Shown piece by piece: positions 34,861-47,993 of a stretch of 64,000 bases of DNA (position 1 is the first letter of the stretch; the number at the start of each line of letters is the position of its first letter). The stretch is from NCBI GenBank assembly GCA_963377175.1, contig CAUJNA010002968.1, forward strand, positions 163,501 through 227,500, read 5' to 3'. Made by a program: the position numbers and the translations under genes. The notes beneath the pieces are model-generated. The model ran no database searches and was not told where the DNA came from. It saw only the letters and a program-made list of their open reading frames with translations. The DNA is from Effrenium voratum. Lineage: Eukaryota; Sar; Dinophyceae; Suessiales; Symbiodiniaceae.

Positions 34861-36290
34861 GAAGAAATCACGGGCTCGCCTGTGGGCGCCCGGATTTACA
34901 CGCTGACGCGACACAGCCGGCCACCGGGCAACTCGCCCTTCGCGTTCTTGTATTTCCTTTTCCTTGAATTCCCGTTAGCTTCCGGGATGTGAACTTTGCT
35001 TCCTTTGCATGTCTTCCCTTCCTGGCATTTCCCTTCACTTCCTTTCGCTTCATGTCCGTTTCAGCTCCCTTCATTTCCTTGAACGCCCCTTCATTCGCAC
35101 CCTTTCCCTTAGTTCATTGTAGTTCCCGCGACTTCAACCTCGCTTCCCATTTCACGTCACTTTCCTGCACATCCCTTCATTTCTCTTCAATGTCTCTTCG
35201 TTTCCCATAATTCCAATCAGTTTGTTTTCGTTCCCGTTCTCCGGTTCCCTTCGCGTTCTGCACTTGCATTTTGCTCACTTCCAGTCACTTCTTTTCTGCA
35301 ATTTCCAGTTTTGCATCGCCAGCATGCATAGCATCATTCGGATCATCCGGGATGATGCTGGTAATGCTGGGGGTGTTGTCCAGTACTAGGCACCCCACAA
35401 AAAGCGCTCGTTTTGTGACTCTGCGGGGAGATGCTACAAAAATCCTCGAAAATCGCCTGCATGGTCCTTTCATGGTCGGCGGCGTGGGGCGCGCGGCCTT
35501 ATACCTGAAGGTAAGCCCTCCGGGCTTGGCCTGCGGCCCGATCACGTCCGGTGGCCGGATTTACACGCTGACGCGACACGGCCCCTTCCCGTTCTTTCAT
35601 TTCCTTTCCCTCTAAGTCCTGTTACTTCTCGGGATAATTTGAACTTCACTTTCTTTGCAGGTCTTCCCTGACAGTTTCCTGGCATGTCCCTTCACTTCCT
35701 TCCACTTCACTGCCGCTTCAGCTCCCTTCATTTCCTTGAAGACTCCTTTGTTCGCATTCCTGTCCCTTTTCGTTCCCGCTGTCCGGTTCCTTCACGTTCT
35801 GCCCTTGCATTTTCCTGCATCTCGGTTTCTCTCCATTGCCCTCTTCATTTTCGTGCAATTCCTTTGACTTTCCATTTGGTCACTCCTGGTTCCTTGCATT
35901 TCCCCTTTAGCCCATTGTGTCGCATCGCCAGCGTGCACAACATCATCCGCATCATCCAGGATGATGCTTGCAATGCTGGGGGTGTTGTCCAGTTTTAGGC
36001 ACCCCCAAAAATACTCGTTTTTTGGCGCTGCGGGGAGATGCTACAAAAATCGCCTAAACCATCCGCGAATCCTTCGGCGGGCCCAGCACAAAACGTATGC
36101 GCATGGTCCGCGCATGGTCGGCGGCATGGGGCGCACGGCCTTATACCTGAAGGTAAGCCCTGCGGGCTTGGCCTGCGGCCCGATCACGGCCGGATTTAAG
36201 GGCCGCCCAGTGCCGCCGACCCCACACAGTCCAAGTGATCATTCCTTTGGCCTTGGCCTGCCAAGACCCGAGCTTATGGGTTAGGTGGCC
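34861..36290. repeat. Second direct duplication with polypyrimidine spacers
   Basis: The block TCGCCAGC...GGGGGTGTTGTCCAG...GCGGGGAGATGCTACAAAAATC followed by GGCCTTATACCTGAAGGTAAG occurs at 35317-35560 and 35927-36200 (~0.6 kb step). The spacers 34935-35310 and 35575-35920 are strongly CTTC-biased (ACTTCC, TTTCC). The GTCGGCGGC...CCTTATA part resembles the end of the preceding duplicated unit, suggesting one family. Confidence 0.85.
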
Positions 36291-36308
36291 CTAACAACGC
36301 TCATAGCC

Positions 36309-36328
36309 ACCATGATGATGAAGATGAA

Positions 36329-36371
<43 letters not shown>

Positions 36372-39300
36372 ATGACGATGATGATGATGATGATGACTAT
36401 CATGATGATGACATTGATGACGATGGTGACGAGGACGATGACTGTGATGATACGATGGTATTGATTACGATTGTGAAAAGGATGCTGCAGAAACCGATGA
36501 TGTTGACATCAAATCGGCTGATAAGCATCATGACGCATCCGTAGCATCAGACCCCCCAAAAAAAAGCCCGCCGGGCGGCCTCGACGGCGCTTATGGTAGC
36601 CCTAGCAGCGGTTATGGCCACCATGATGGTGATGATGATGATGATGATGATGACTATCATGATGACATTGATGACAATAGTGACGACGACGATGACTGTG
36701 ATGATACGATGATATTGATTACGATGGTGACAAGGATGCTGAAGAAGCCGATGATGTTGACATCAAATCGGCTGACAATCATCATGTCGCATCCCCATCA
36801 CCAGACCCCCCCCAAAAAAAAAGTAAGCCGGGTGGCCTCGACTACGCTTACTTTTGAAATGCGTAGCCAATGGTGATAATGATGATAAGGATGAGGAGTG
36901 TGATGACAAATATCATCGTAGCATCCTCGGCATCACCAGTGCCGGCTCATAAGCGATGATGATGACCATGATGATAGTGATGATAAGGATGAGGACTCTG
37001 ATGATAACTATCGTCGTAGCATCCTCTGCATTGCCAACGGTGTCTAACGTTACTTTTGAAATGCATATAAGAACAATAAGAACAAGAAAGAGATGATGAT
37101 GATCATCATGATGATAATGAGAAAAGCGATGATGATGATGATGATGATGATCGTAGCATCCTCGGCATCACCAGTGCCGGCTAACAAGAGATGATGATGA
37201 TCGTGATGATAAAGATGACAAGGATGAGGACTGTGATGATAACTATCATCGCAGCATCCTCGGCATCACCAGTCCCAGCTATTAAGAGATGATGATGACA
37301 ATGATGATAATGATGACAAGGATGAGGGCTGTGATGATAAATATCATTGTAGCATCCTCGGCATCACCAGTGCCGGCTAATAAGAGACGATGATGACCAT
37401 GATGATAATGATGACAAGGATGAGGAGTGTGAGGATAAATAGCATCGTAGCATCCTCGGCATCACCAGTGCCGGCTAAAAAGAGATGATGATGACCATGA
37501 TGATAGTGATGATAAGGATGAGGGCTGTGATGATAACTATCGTTGTAGCATCCTCTGCATTGCCAATGGTGTCTAACGTTACTTTTGAAATGCATATAAG
37601 AACAAGAAAGAAGTGATGATGATCCTCATGATTGTCATGAGAAGAGCGATGATGATGATGATGATGACGACCGTCATCATGATGATGGTAAGGATGATCA
37701 TGAGGATGACCGTGATGATAATGATGACAAGGATGAGGATTATGATGACAACTATCATCGTAGTATCCTCGGCATCACCAGTGCCGGCTAATAAGAGATG
37801 ATGGCGACCATGATGATAGTGATGACAAGGATGAGGACTGTGATGATAAATATCATTGTAGCATCCTTGGCATCACCAGTGCCGGCTAAGAAGAGATGAT
37901 GATGACCGTGATGATAATGATGACAAGGATGAGGCTGTGATGATAAATATCATCGTAGTACCCTCGGCAGCACCAGTGCCGGCTAATAAGAGACGATGAT
38001 GACCATGATGATAATGATGATAAGGATGAGGAGTGTGATGATAAATATCATCGTAGCATCCTCGGCATCACCAGTGCCGGCTCATAAGAGATGATGATGA
38101 CCATGATGATAGTGATGATAAGGATGAGGACTCTGATGATAACTATCGTCGTAGCATCCTCTGCATTGCCAATGGTGTCTAACGTTACTTTTGAAATGCA
38201 TATAAGAACAATAAGAACAAGAAAGAGGTGATGATGATGACAAGGATGAGGATGATGATGATCGTAGCATCCTCGGCATCACCAGTGCCGGCTAACAAGA
38301 GATGATGATGATCGTGATGATAAAGATGACAAGGATGAGGACTGTGATGATAACTATCATCGCAGCATCCTCGGCATCACCAGTCCCAGCTATTAAGAGA
38401 TGATGATGACCATGATGATAATGATGACAAGGATGAGGGCTGTGATGATAAATATCATCGTAGCATCCTCGGCATCACCAGCCGGCTAATAAGAGACGAT
38501 GATGACCATGATGATAATGATGACAAGGATGAGGAGTGTGAGGATAAATAGCATCGTAGCATCCTCGGCATCACCAGTGCCGGCTAATAAGAGATGATGA
38601 TGACCATGATGATAGTGATGATAAGGATGAGGACTGTGATGACAACTATCGTTGTAGCATCCTCTGCATTGCCAATGGTGTCTAACGTTACTTTTGAAAT
38701 GCATATAAGAACAAGAAAGAAGTGATGATGATCCTCATGATGATCATGAGAAGAGCGATGATGATGATGACGACCGTCATCATGATGACGGTAAGGATGA
38801 TCATGATGATGACCGTGATGATACTGATGACAAGGATGAGGACTGTGATGATAAATATCATTGTAGCATCCTTGGCATCACCAGTGCCGGCTAAGAAGAG
38901 ATGATGATGACCGTGATGATAATGATGACAAGGATGAGGCTGTGATGGTAAATATCATCGTAGTACCCTCGGCAGCACCAGTGCCGGCTAATAAGAGACG
39001 ATGATGACCATGATGATAATGATGATAAGGGTGAGGAGTGTGATGATAAATATCATCGTAGCATCCTCGGCATCACCAGTGCCGGCTCATAAGAGATGAT
39101 GATGACCATGATGATAGTGATGATAAGGATGAGGGCTGTGATGATAACTATCGTTGTAGCATCCTCTGCATTGCCAGGGGTGTCTAACGGTACTTTTGAA
39201 ATGCTTATGAGAACAAGAAAGAAGTGATGATGATCCTCATGATGATCATGAGAAGAGCGATGATGATGATGATGACGACCGTCATCATGATGACGGTAAG

Positions 39301-39880
39301 GATGATCATGATGATGACCGTGATGATACTGATGACAAGGATGAGGACTGTGATGACAACTATCATCGTAGCATCCTCGGCATCACCAGTGCCGGCTTTT
39401 TTGAGATGATGGCGACCATGATGATAGTGATGATAAGGATGAGGACTGTGATGATAAATATCATTGTAGCATCCTCGGCATCACCAGTGCCGGCTAGTAA
39501 GAGATGATGATGACCATGATGATAATGATGACAGGGGTGAGGACTGTGATGATAAGTGTCATCGTAGCATCCTCGGCATCACCAGTGCCGGCTAATAAGA
39601 GACGATGATGACCATGATGATAATGACGACAAGGATGGGGACTGTGATGATAACTATCATCGTAGCATCCTCGGCATCACCAGCGCCGGCTAGTAAGAGA
39701 TGATGGTGACCATGATGAGAGTGATGATAAGGATGAGGATGACAAGGATGAGGGCTGTGATGATGATGAGAAGAGCGATGATGATGATGATGACGGCCGT
39801 CATCATGATGATGGTAAGGATGATCATGATGATGACCATGATGATAATGATGACAAGGATGTAAGCGTCCAGCAACCCTC
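36309..39880. repeat. GAT-rich satellite, family I, ~100 bp unit with ~1.1 kb higher-order period
   Basis: Units run GATGATGATGACCATGATGA, AATGATGACAAGGATGAGG, then CATCGTAGCATCCTCGGCAT and CACCAGTGCCGGCTAATAAG. A rarer unit carries TAACGTTACTTTTGAAATGC (~37045, 37573, 38178, 38688). A block beginning GAAGTGATGATGATCCTCAT occurs at 37611 and 38720, 1109 bp apart, and again at 39221. Asp/His/Met-rich frames are repeat translations. Confidence 0.95.
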
Positions 39881-42800
39881 ATGATAATCATGTCCACGCA
39901 TCTCTTGCATTTCAAACCGGCTGATAGTCATCACGACGCATCCTCATAATCATGTCCACGCATCTCTTGCATTTCAACTCGGCTGATAGTCATCATGACG
40001 CATCCTCAGCATCACCAGGAGTCATCATCATGATAATCATGTCCACGCATCTTTTGCATCTTAAGTCGCATGATAGGCATCATGACGCATCCTCAGCATC
40101 ACCAGTAGTCATGATGATAATCATGACGACGCATCCTTTGCATCGCCAAGGCTCTCTAACGCCACACTTCAAATGTATAGTATAGAATGTAAAAGTATAG
40201 AAAGAGATGGTGATGACTACGATAATGATGACGATGGTAACGGTCATCCTCAGCATCACCAGCAGTCACCATGATAATCACGTCCACGCATCTTTTGCAT
40301 CTCAATTCGCATGATAATCATCATGACGCATCCTCAGCATCACCAGTAGTCATGATGATAATCATGAGGATGCATCCTCTGCGTCGCCAATGCCCTCTAA
40401 CGCCACACTTGAAATGTATAGTATTGAATATAGAAGTATAGAAAGAGATGGTGATGACTACGATGATGATGATGATGATGATGAGATTGATGACGAGGGT
40501 GACAAGGATGATGACTATGATGCTAATCGTCCAGCAGTCATCATGATAGCCATGTAACCGTCCAGCAACCCTCATGATAAGCATGTCCACGCATGTCTTG
40601 CATTTCAATTCGGCTGATAGTCATCATGACGCATCCTCAGCATCACCAGCAGTCATCATGATAGTCATGTCCACGCATCTCTTGCGTTGCAAATCGGCTG
40701 ATAGTCATCATGACGCATCCTCAGCATCACCAGCAGTCATCATCATGATACTCACGTCCACGCATCTTTTGCATCTTCAGTCGCATGAAAATTATCATCA
40801 CCAGTAGTCATGATGATAATCATGACGACGCATCCTTTGCATCGCCAATGCTTTCTAACGCCACACTTGAAACGTACAGTGTAGAATGTAAAAGTATAGA
40901 AAGAGATGGTGATGACTACGATGATGATGACGATGATATTGATGACGACGGTCATCCTCAGCATCACCAGCAGTCATCATGATAATCACGTCCACGCATC
41001 TTTTGCATCTTAATTCGCGCGAAAATCATCATGACGCATCCTCAGCATCACCAGTAGTCATGATGATAATCATGAGGACGCATCCTCTGCGTCGCCAATG
41101 CCCTCTAACGCCACACTTGAAATGTGTAGTATAGAATATAGAAGTATAGAAAGAGATGGTGATGACTACGATGATGATGATGATGATGATGTAACCGTCC
41201 AGCAACCCTCATGATAAGCATGTCCACGCATGTCTTGCATTTCCACGCATCTCTTGCATTGCAAATCGGCTGATAGTCATCATGACGCATCCTCAGCATC
41301 ACCAGCAGTCATCATCATGATACTCATGTCCACGCATCTTTTGCATCTTCAGTCGCATGATAGTCATCATCACCAGTAGTCATGATGATAATCATGAGGA
41401 AGCATCCTCTGCATCGCCAATGCTCTCTAACGCCACACTTGGAATGTATAGTATAGAATGTAAAAGTATAGAAAGAGATGGTGATGACTACGATGATGAT
41501 GACGGTGATATTGATGACGACGGTCATCCTCAGCATCACGAGCAGTCATCATGATAACCATGTCCACGCACCTTTTGCGTCTCAAGTCACATGAGAATCG
41601 TCATGACGCGTCCTCCGCATCACCAGTAGTCATGATGATAATCATGAGGACGCATCCTCTGCATCACCAATGCTCTCTAACGCTTGAAATGTGTAGTATA
41701 GAATATACAAGTATAAAAAGAGATGGTGATGACTACGATGATGATGACGATGATATTGAAGACGACGGTCATCCTCAGCATCACCAGCAGTCATCATGAT
41801 AATCATGTCCACGCATCTTTTGCATTTCAAGTCGCATGATAATCGTCGTGACGCATCCTCTGCATCACCTAGTCATGATGATAATCATGAGGAAGCATCC
41901 TCCGCATCACCAGTGCCCTCTAACGCCACACTTGAAATGTATAGTACAGTCTTAAGTCGCATGATAATCATCATGACGCATCCTCAGCATCGCCAGTAGT
42001 CATGATGATAATCATGACGACGCATCCTCTGCATCGCAAATGCTCTCTAACGCCACACTTCAAATGTATAGTATAGAATGTAAAAGTATAGAAAGAGATG
42101 GGGATGACTACGATGATGATGACGGTGATATTGATGACGACGGTCATCCTCAGCATCACCAGCAGTCATCATGATAATCATGTCCACACACCTTTTGCAT
42201 CTCAAGTCGCATGAGAATCGTCATGACGCATCCTCCGCATCACCAGTAGTCATGATGATAATCATGAGGACGCATCCTCCGCATCACCAGTGCCCTCTAA
42301 CGCCACACTTGAAATGTGTAGTATAGAATGGAAAAGTATAGAAAGAGATGGTGATGACTACGATGATGATGACGATGATATTGATGAAGAGGGTGACAAG
42401 GATGATGACTGTAATGATAATTGTCCAGCAGTCATCATGATAACCATGTAACCGTCCAGCAATCCTCATGATAATCATGTCCTCGCATCTCTTGCATTTC
42501 AACTCGGCTGATAGTCATCATGACGCATCCTCAGCATCACCAGCAGTCATCATCATGATAATCATGTCCACGCATCTTTTGCGTTTCAACTCGGCTGATA
42601 GTCATCATGACGCATCCTCAGCAGCACCAGCAGTCATCATCATGATAATCATGTCCACGCACCTTTTGCATCTTAAGTCGCATGATAATCATCATGACGC
42701 ATCCTCAGCATCACGAGTAGTCATGATGATAATCATGAGGACGCATCCTCTGCGTCGCCAACGCTCTCTCACGCCACGCTTGAAATGTATAGTAAAGAAT

Positions 42801-42930
42801 ATAGAAGTATAGAAAGAGATAGTGATGACTACGATGATGATGATGATGATGATACTGAGATTGATGACGAGGGTGACAAGGCTGATGACTGTGATGGTAA
42901 TTGTCCAGCAGTCCCACATTCGACCTCGGC
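39880..42930. repeat. ATC/GAT-rich satellite, family II
   Basis: Repeats combine TCATGTCCACGCATCTTTTG, GACGCATCCTCAGCATCACC, CTCTAACGCCACACTTGAAA and a GTATAGAAAGAGATGGTGAT block. The ACCAG spacer and GCATCCTC core are shared with family I, suggesting common origin. No gene seen. Confidence 0.93.
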
Positions 42931-45180
42931 TCGCTAACGGCTGTGATGCTAACTATCATCGTAACATCTTCTGCATCACCAGTGCTGTCGAACGCGGATG
43001 ACTGTCATGATAACTATCATCGTAGCATCTTCTGCATTACCAAAGCTGCGGATGACTGTCATGATAACTATCATCGTAGCATCCTCTGCATTCCCAAGGG
43101 TGCCTAACGCCACAGTTGAAATGCATATAGAAGAAAGGTAGAAGAAAGAGATGATGCTGATGATGACAATCATGATGAAGGTGATGACTATGATGACAAT
43201 CATTATGAAGATGATAAGGATGACTCTTATGATCACTATCATCGTGGCATCCTCTGCATTACCAAAGCTGCGGATGACTCTGCATTACCAAGGATGCCCA
43301 ACGCCACATTTGGAATGTGTATAGAAGAAAGACAGAAGAATATCACGATGACGATGATGAAGGCGATGACTATGATGACAATCATCATGAAGATGATAAG
43401 GATGATGACTCTTACGATAACTATCATTGTAGCATCCTCTGCATTACCAAAGCTGCGGATGACTGTCATGATCACTATCATCGTAGCATCCCTAGCGATG
43501 ATCACGACTACGCGTCACTATCGAAACGGCACCTCGCCTCAAATGCCATTTGGGTCCTTGACATTTGGAGTCCTGCCTGGATGATAATTATCACTACGCA
43601 TCATTCGCAGCATCTCTGGCAGTCATGAGGGTAATCATCACTACGCATCCCCAGCATCTCCAGCAGCGATGATTATAATCATGACTACGCATCACTTGCA
43701 TGTCAAGCGGACTCTACAGGATCTCGTGACCACCTTGATTCCTAGCCACTATCGAAACGGCACCATTGTCCAGCAGTCATCATGATAACCATGTAACCGT
43801 CCAGCAACCCTCATGATAACCATGTCCACGCATCTCTTGCATTTCAACTCGGCTGATAGTCATCATGACGCATCCTCAGCATCACCAGCAGTCATCATCA
43901 TGATAATCATGTCCACACATCTTTTGCGTTTCAAATCGGCTGATAGTCATCATGACGCATCCTCAGCATCACCAGCAGTCATCATCATGATAATCATGTC
44001 CACGCACCTTTTGCATCTTAAGTCGCATGATAATCATCGTGACGCATCCTCAGCATCACGAGTAGTCATGATAATCATGACGACGCATCCTCTGCATCGC
44101 CAATGCTCTCTAACGCCACACTTGAAATATATAGTATAGAATATAGAAGTATAGAAAGAGATGGTGATGACTACGATGATGATGATGATGATGATACTGA
44201 GATTGATGACGAGGGTGACAAGGATGATGACTGTGATGGTAATTGTCCAGCAGTCCCATTCCCAAGGGTGCCTAACGCCACATTTCAACTGTATATAGAA
44301 GAAAGAAGAAAGAGATGATGCTGATGATGACAATCATGATGACGATGATGAAGGTGATGACTATGATGACAACCATCATGAAGATGATAAGGATGATGAC
44401 TCTTATGATCACTATCATCGTGGCATCCTCTGCATTACCAAAGCTGCGGATGACTCTGCATTACCAAGGATGCCCAACGCCACATTTGGAATGTGTATAG
44501 AAGAAAGACAGAAGAATATCATGATGACGATGATGAAGGTGATGACTATGATGACAATCATCATGAAGATGATAAGGATGATGACTCTTATGATCACTAT
44601 CATCGTGGCATCCTCTGCATTACCAAAGCTGCGGATGACTCTGCATTACCAAGGATGCCCAACGCCACATTTGGAATGCATATAGAAGAAAGACAGAAGA
44701 ATATCATGATGACGATGATGAAGGCGATGACTAGGATGACAATCATCATGAAGATGATAAGGATGATGACTCTTATGATAACTATCATTGTAGCATCCTC
44801 TGCATTACCAAAGCTGCGGATGACTGTCATGATCATCACTATCATCGTAGCATCCCTAGCGATGATCACGACTACGCGTCACTATCGAAACGGCACCTCG
44901 CCTCAGATGCCATTTGGGTCCTTGAGATTTGGAGTCCTGCCTTGATGATAATTATCACTACGCATCATTCGCAGCATCTCTGGCAGTCATGAGGGTAATC
45001 ATCACTACGCATCCCCAACCATCTCCAGCAGCGATGATCATAATCATGACTACGCATCACTTGCATGTCAAGCGGACTCTACAGGATCTCGTGACCACCT
45101 TGATTCCTAGCCACTATCGAAACGGCACCCCGCCTCAGATGCCATTTGGGTCACTAAGATTTGAAGCAATCTGCGCTAGT
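42930..45180. repeat. ATC/GAT-rich satellite, family III, with a ~1.36 kb duplicated segment
   Basis: Units contain TAGCATCCTCTGCATTACCA and AAGCTGCGGATGACT, and ACGCCACATTTGGAATG followed by an AGAAGAAAGACAGAAGAATA block. The segment with CATCCCTAGCGATGATCACG recurs at ~43486 and ~44850, and each copy is followed by CTATCGAAACGGCACC and TGCCATTTGGGTC. Confidence 0.93.
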
Positions 45181-45195
45181 TTGGGCTAGCTCTGA

Positions 45196-45264
45196 GTCTA
45201 AGGTCTAGGGTCTAGGTAGGGCAAGATCGATATTCTTGCGCCAGACCCTAGATCCTAGACCCCA
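45196..45264. repeat. Inverted repeat of TCTAGG/CCTAGA units
   Basis: AAGGTCTAGGGTCTAGG faces CAGACCCTAGATCCTAGACC across a GGCAAG...CTTGCGCC stem, giving a hairpin of about 25 bp per arm. It lies between the satellite and the retrotransposon. Confidence 0.75.
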
Positions 45265-45343
45265 AGTAAGCAACTTGGCGCAGGACTTGAAAGGACGAGT
45301 CATGCCTTGATCCCCAGCTCGATGATGCCGATGATGATGATCA

Positions 45344-45454
45344 GGATTGCTAGTGCTTGCACTCGCGGCGTTATACGGGTGCCCTTAACTGTTGAGTTGC
45401 AGCTTGAGGCTCAAACCTTTCCTTTCCTTCCAATTTCAGGGCCTTAGATTTTCT
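45344..45454 (+). repeat. Split direct repeat A1 (5' end of the element)
   Basis: Begins GGATTGCTAGTGCTTGCACT and ends GGGCCTTAGATTTTCT. Identical by eye to 55108-55218. It contains TTATACGGGTGCCCTTAA, which is complementary to the end of the B repeats. Confidence 0.92.
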
Positions 45455-45983
45455 TCCACGGATTTTGCCTGTTTTGTGAGTTGAATTTCCGCAGCCTTTT
45501 CTTCACTGCTCACGTCCGTGCTCAGGTGCATGTTTGTCAGGCCCTTAAGGTGACTTGGCTTTGCCCCCCCCTTTCTTTTTCCGGGGCTGTTTTCCCTTGT
45601 GCGTGTGCTTCGCGTCCCGCCAGGTCCCCGACTTCACTTTCCGCTCGGGCCTTGGAACTCAGTGCACAGTTCCTTTCTTTTTCGTGGCCTTGCCTGGCAG
45701 TTTCGTCTCGCCCGCTCCCTGAAACCCGCCTTTGCTTTGTCAGGCCCCGTTGTGTCAGGTTCCCAAGGTCCGGTTCCAGTTTCTCAGTGCCCCTCGCTCC
45801 GCCCTCAGGTTGCCTCTGCCTCTGTTCATTGCCGCCAGGTATCCGTCCGCACCCCAGCCTCAGCCTGTGCTCGGTCTCAGCTTTGCTTGCGTCAGCCACC
45901 ACATGCCTTCCCTTTAGCCCTTGGCTCCGCATTCAGTCTTCAGTTCAGCCCCCTTTTCGTGTGTTTTGCCTCCATTACTGCTC
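45455..45983. other. Pyrimidine-rich leader of the element
   Basis: T/C-biased sequence with many CAGGT/CAGG steps. A 189-codon frame (from 45481) has no ATG start and a biased Ser/Pro/Leu composition, so it is probably untranslated leader. Confidence 0.5.
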
Positions 45984-46786
45984 ATGGCTTCCGCCCTTTC
46001 CGGCTACATTTCCAGCGATGAGGAGGCAGCGCCGTGATCTCCGGCAATGACATCACTCTCCCTCCAGATCAGGTCTTTTCTGGTGGTCCTTTGGATTGCT
46101 TGTACTGCTATGCCTCCAGTGGAGAGGAAACGGAGCAGCCTTTGCTGAATCCAGCATCAGCCGCCCCCAGCCTCGTGGGTGTCTCGGATCCGGAGGCGGA
46201 TGTGGAGGTGCACCGCCTGATCAATGAGCAGCGTTTGCAGGATGCGGCCAGAGAGGCCCTCGAGCTCGCTGTGATGGGTCGTGAGGACCCAAGGGAGTTG
46301 GCCATTCAGGCCATCCATGCGGCCGCTTCGCCCCGCGCCGAGTTGGGTACCACGATCAAGGCCCGGCCTCAAATTAAGGCCCGCCCCAAGATTCGGACCT
46401 GGCCGCCCTTGCCTCGGATCCCTCATCCGAACGCAGCCCGGGTTTTCCCGAAACCCTCCACTCAGGGCTACACTTACATCAGTGGTCCGACTCCGGCCAG
46501 TTGGGGCACAGACCGCACCAGAACCAGGTCTACGCGCGGCCCGGCTGCCGATCAGGTCAAGCAGCAACCAGCTGCACCGGCCCAGGCACCGCCTGCCCCG
46601 AGCCGCGTCATTGGGCAAGGTCGTCCATTGACGCTCTTCTTCCCTGTTCCGCCCAAGGCCCTTCCCGCCGCCGTGCCGCCCAAGCACTCCGCAGCAGCTG
46701 CGCCTCCTGCACCTGCTGCTGGCTATCCTCAACCTGTTCCGAAGCCAGGCTCGTCGAGGCGCACGCACGCCCCGAGGAGGCGCTGA
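45984..46786 (+). CDS. Element ORF A: Pro/Ala-rich protein, probable frameshift near its start
   Basis: An ATG at 45984 gives MASALSGYISSDEEAAP and then a stop (46035). The overlapping frame from 46022 to 46786 lacks an early ATG but reads well: VISGNDITLPPDQVF, a CLYCYASSGEETEQP segment, a helical HRLINEQRLQDAAREALELA, then basic and Pro-rich sequence (IKARPQIKARPKIRTW, APAQAPPAPS, PRRR end). Re-reading one base at about 46034 (a -1 shift) would join the two into one product of about 267 residues. Alternatives are a small intron, non-ATG initiation or an assembly error. The acidic start and basic tail suggest a nucleic-acid-binding accessory or Gag-type protein; no known domain. Confidence 0.55.
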
Positions 46787-47089
46787 TGCGTCACCTGAGT
46801 GACACGCGAAGCGGGTACAAGTGAGCTGCCGCCCTGCGCATTTCCTTTCTTTTCCTTGCAGGTGCACTTCATGAGGGATGCTTGCCGTCTCATTCATTGC
46901 CCTTGTTTTGCACAGCTCATGCTCACTGCCGTTCGCCCAGGTTATGCCTTTCCCGCGGTCCCGGCCTCGGACAGTTCAGTTGCCTCGCAGCACCTCCCAC
47001 AGCGTCCACCAGGCTCCCTTCATAGCCTCCCGCTTTCTCAGAAGGAGAGACCGCCGTGGTTCCCACATCGCCCGTTTCAACCAATTTTT

Positions 47090-47745
47090 CCACCCCTAAT
47101 GGATGCAGCTTCCAATACTAGCATTCCCATGCATTTGCCTTTCACGCCCAGGCCTCCAGAGTTCCATCCTCAGTCCACATGCACTAGTTTTTTTTTCCAC
47201 CCCAAACGGATCCCCTTTCACAAGTGCACCTTGCTCCTGTGCCTCTGTCATTCTAGTGCAGCGCTCTTGCACGCTCAGGTCTCCACGTGTGCCTGCCTCA
47301 GTCCGTGCGAGCCAAAATTTTCCGACCTAAATGGATGCCGCTTCAGACTTGCACCCCCCCATTTCTGCTTGTAGCTTTGGCGTTCCATACAGCTCTCTCG
47401 CAAACTCAGGTCGATCCGGTGTCCATTTGTGCCATCCTCAGTCCGCGTGAGCCAAAATTTTCTTACGCAAATGGATGCCGCTTCAGAAGTTCTCCTTTTG
47501 CTCAGCTTTGCAGCTTTATAGCTCTGGCATCCCAGTTCCGCGCTCCTCCACGCTCAGGTCTCCGTTTGTGCCAGCCTCAGCCGTTCGAGCCAATTTTTCC
47601 TGCCCAAGTGGATGCCGCTTCAGCAATCTTTTACCTGGTCGCTCTGACATACCAAAGCAGCGCTCTCTCACGTTCAGGTCTCCAGTTGTGCCCGCCTCAG
47701 TGCGCGCGAGCCAAATTTTCCGAGCCAAATGGATGCCGCTCCAGA
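47090..47745. repeat. ~130 bp tandem repeat between ORF A and the recombinase
   Basis: The core CCAAATTTTCC...AAATGGATGCCGCTTCAG recurs at about 47309, 47449, 47588 and 47709, with weaker copies near 47085 and 47195. Each is preceded by TCAGTCCG(T/C)G(C/T)GAGCC-like sequence and GCTCAGGTC. It lies in a pyrimidine-rich, gene-free stretch (46787-47993), so a promoter, internal initiation or RNA-packaging role is possible. Confidence 0.75.
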
Positions 47746-47993
47746 ATTGCAACCTTCACTTTCCAGTGCGGTGTTTCGGTCTCCTTGCCCTTCCCTCCTG
47801 ATCCAGTTGGTCCCTCTCAGTGCGGCCATTTGCACAATCCATTTGCCTTCTTTTGCGCCCTTCGTGCCAAGGCCGCTCACCATTCCAAGCCTGCCCCAGA
47901 CTCAGTTTCAGCCAACGCGCCTGCAGAAGCGTTCCAGTTGATCTCCCTTTGCCATGGGCTCAGTCTCCATGTTTAGTCCGTGCCCTCAGCCAC

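Noticed and set aside
36309..45180. Asp/His/Met-rich frames in the GAT satellite as metal-binding proteins
   Set aside because: Frames exist on both strands and follow the repeat unit; stops vary between units and no start or splice context is kept.
45196..45264. Telomere-like repeat from TCTAGGG motifs
   Set aside because: Only two or three units, arranged as an inverted repeat, and different from the TTTAGGG telomere repeat reported in dinoflagellates.
45481..46050. 189-codon frame in the element leader as a protein
   Set aside because: No ATG start, pyrimidine-driven composition, and it overlaps the better ORF A frame.
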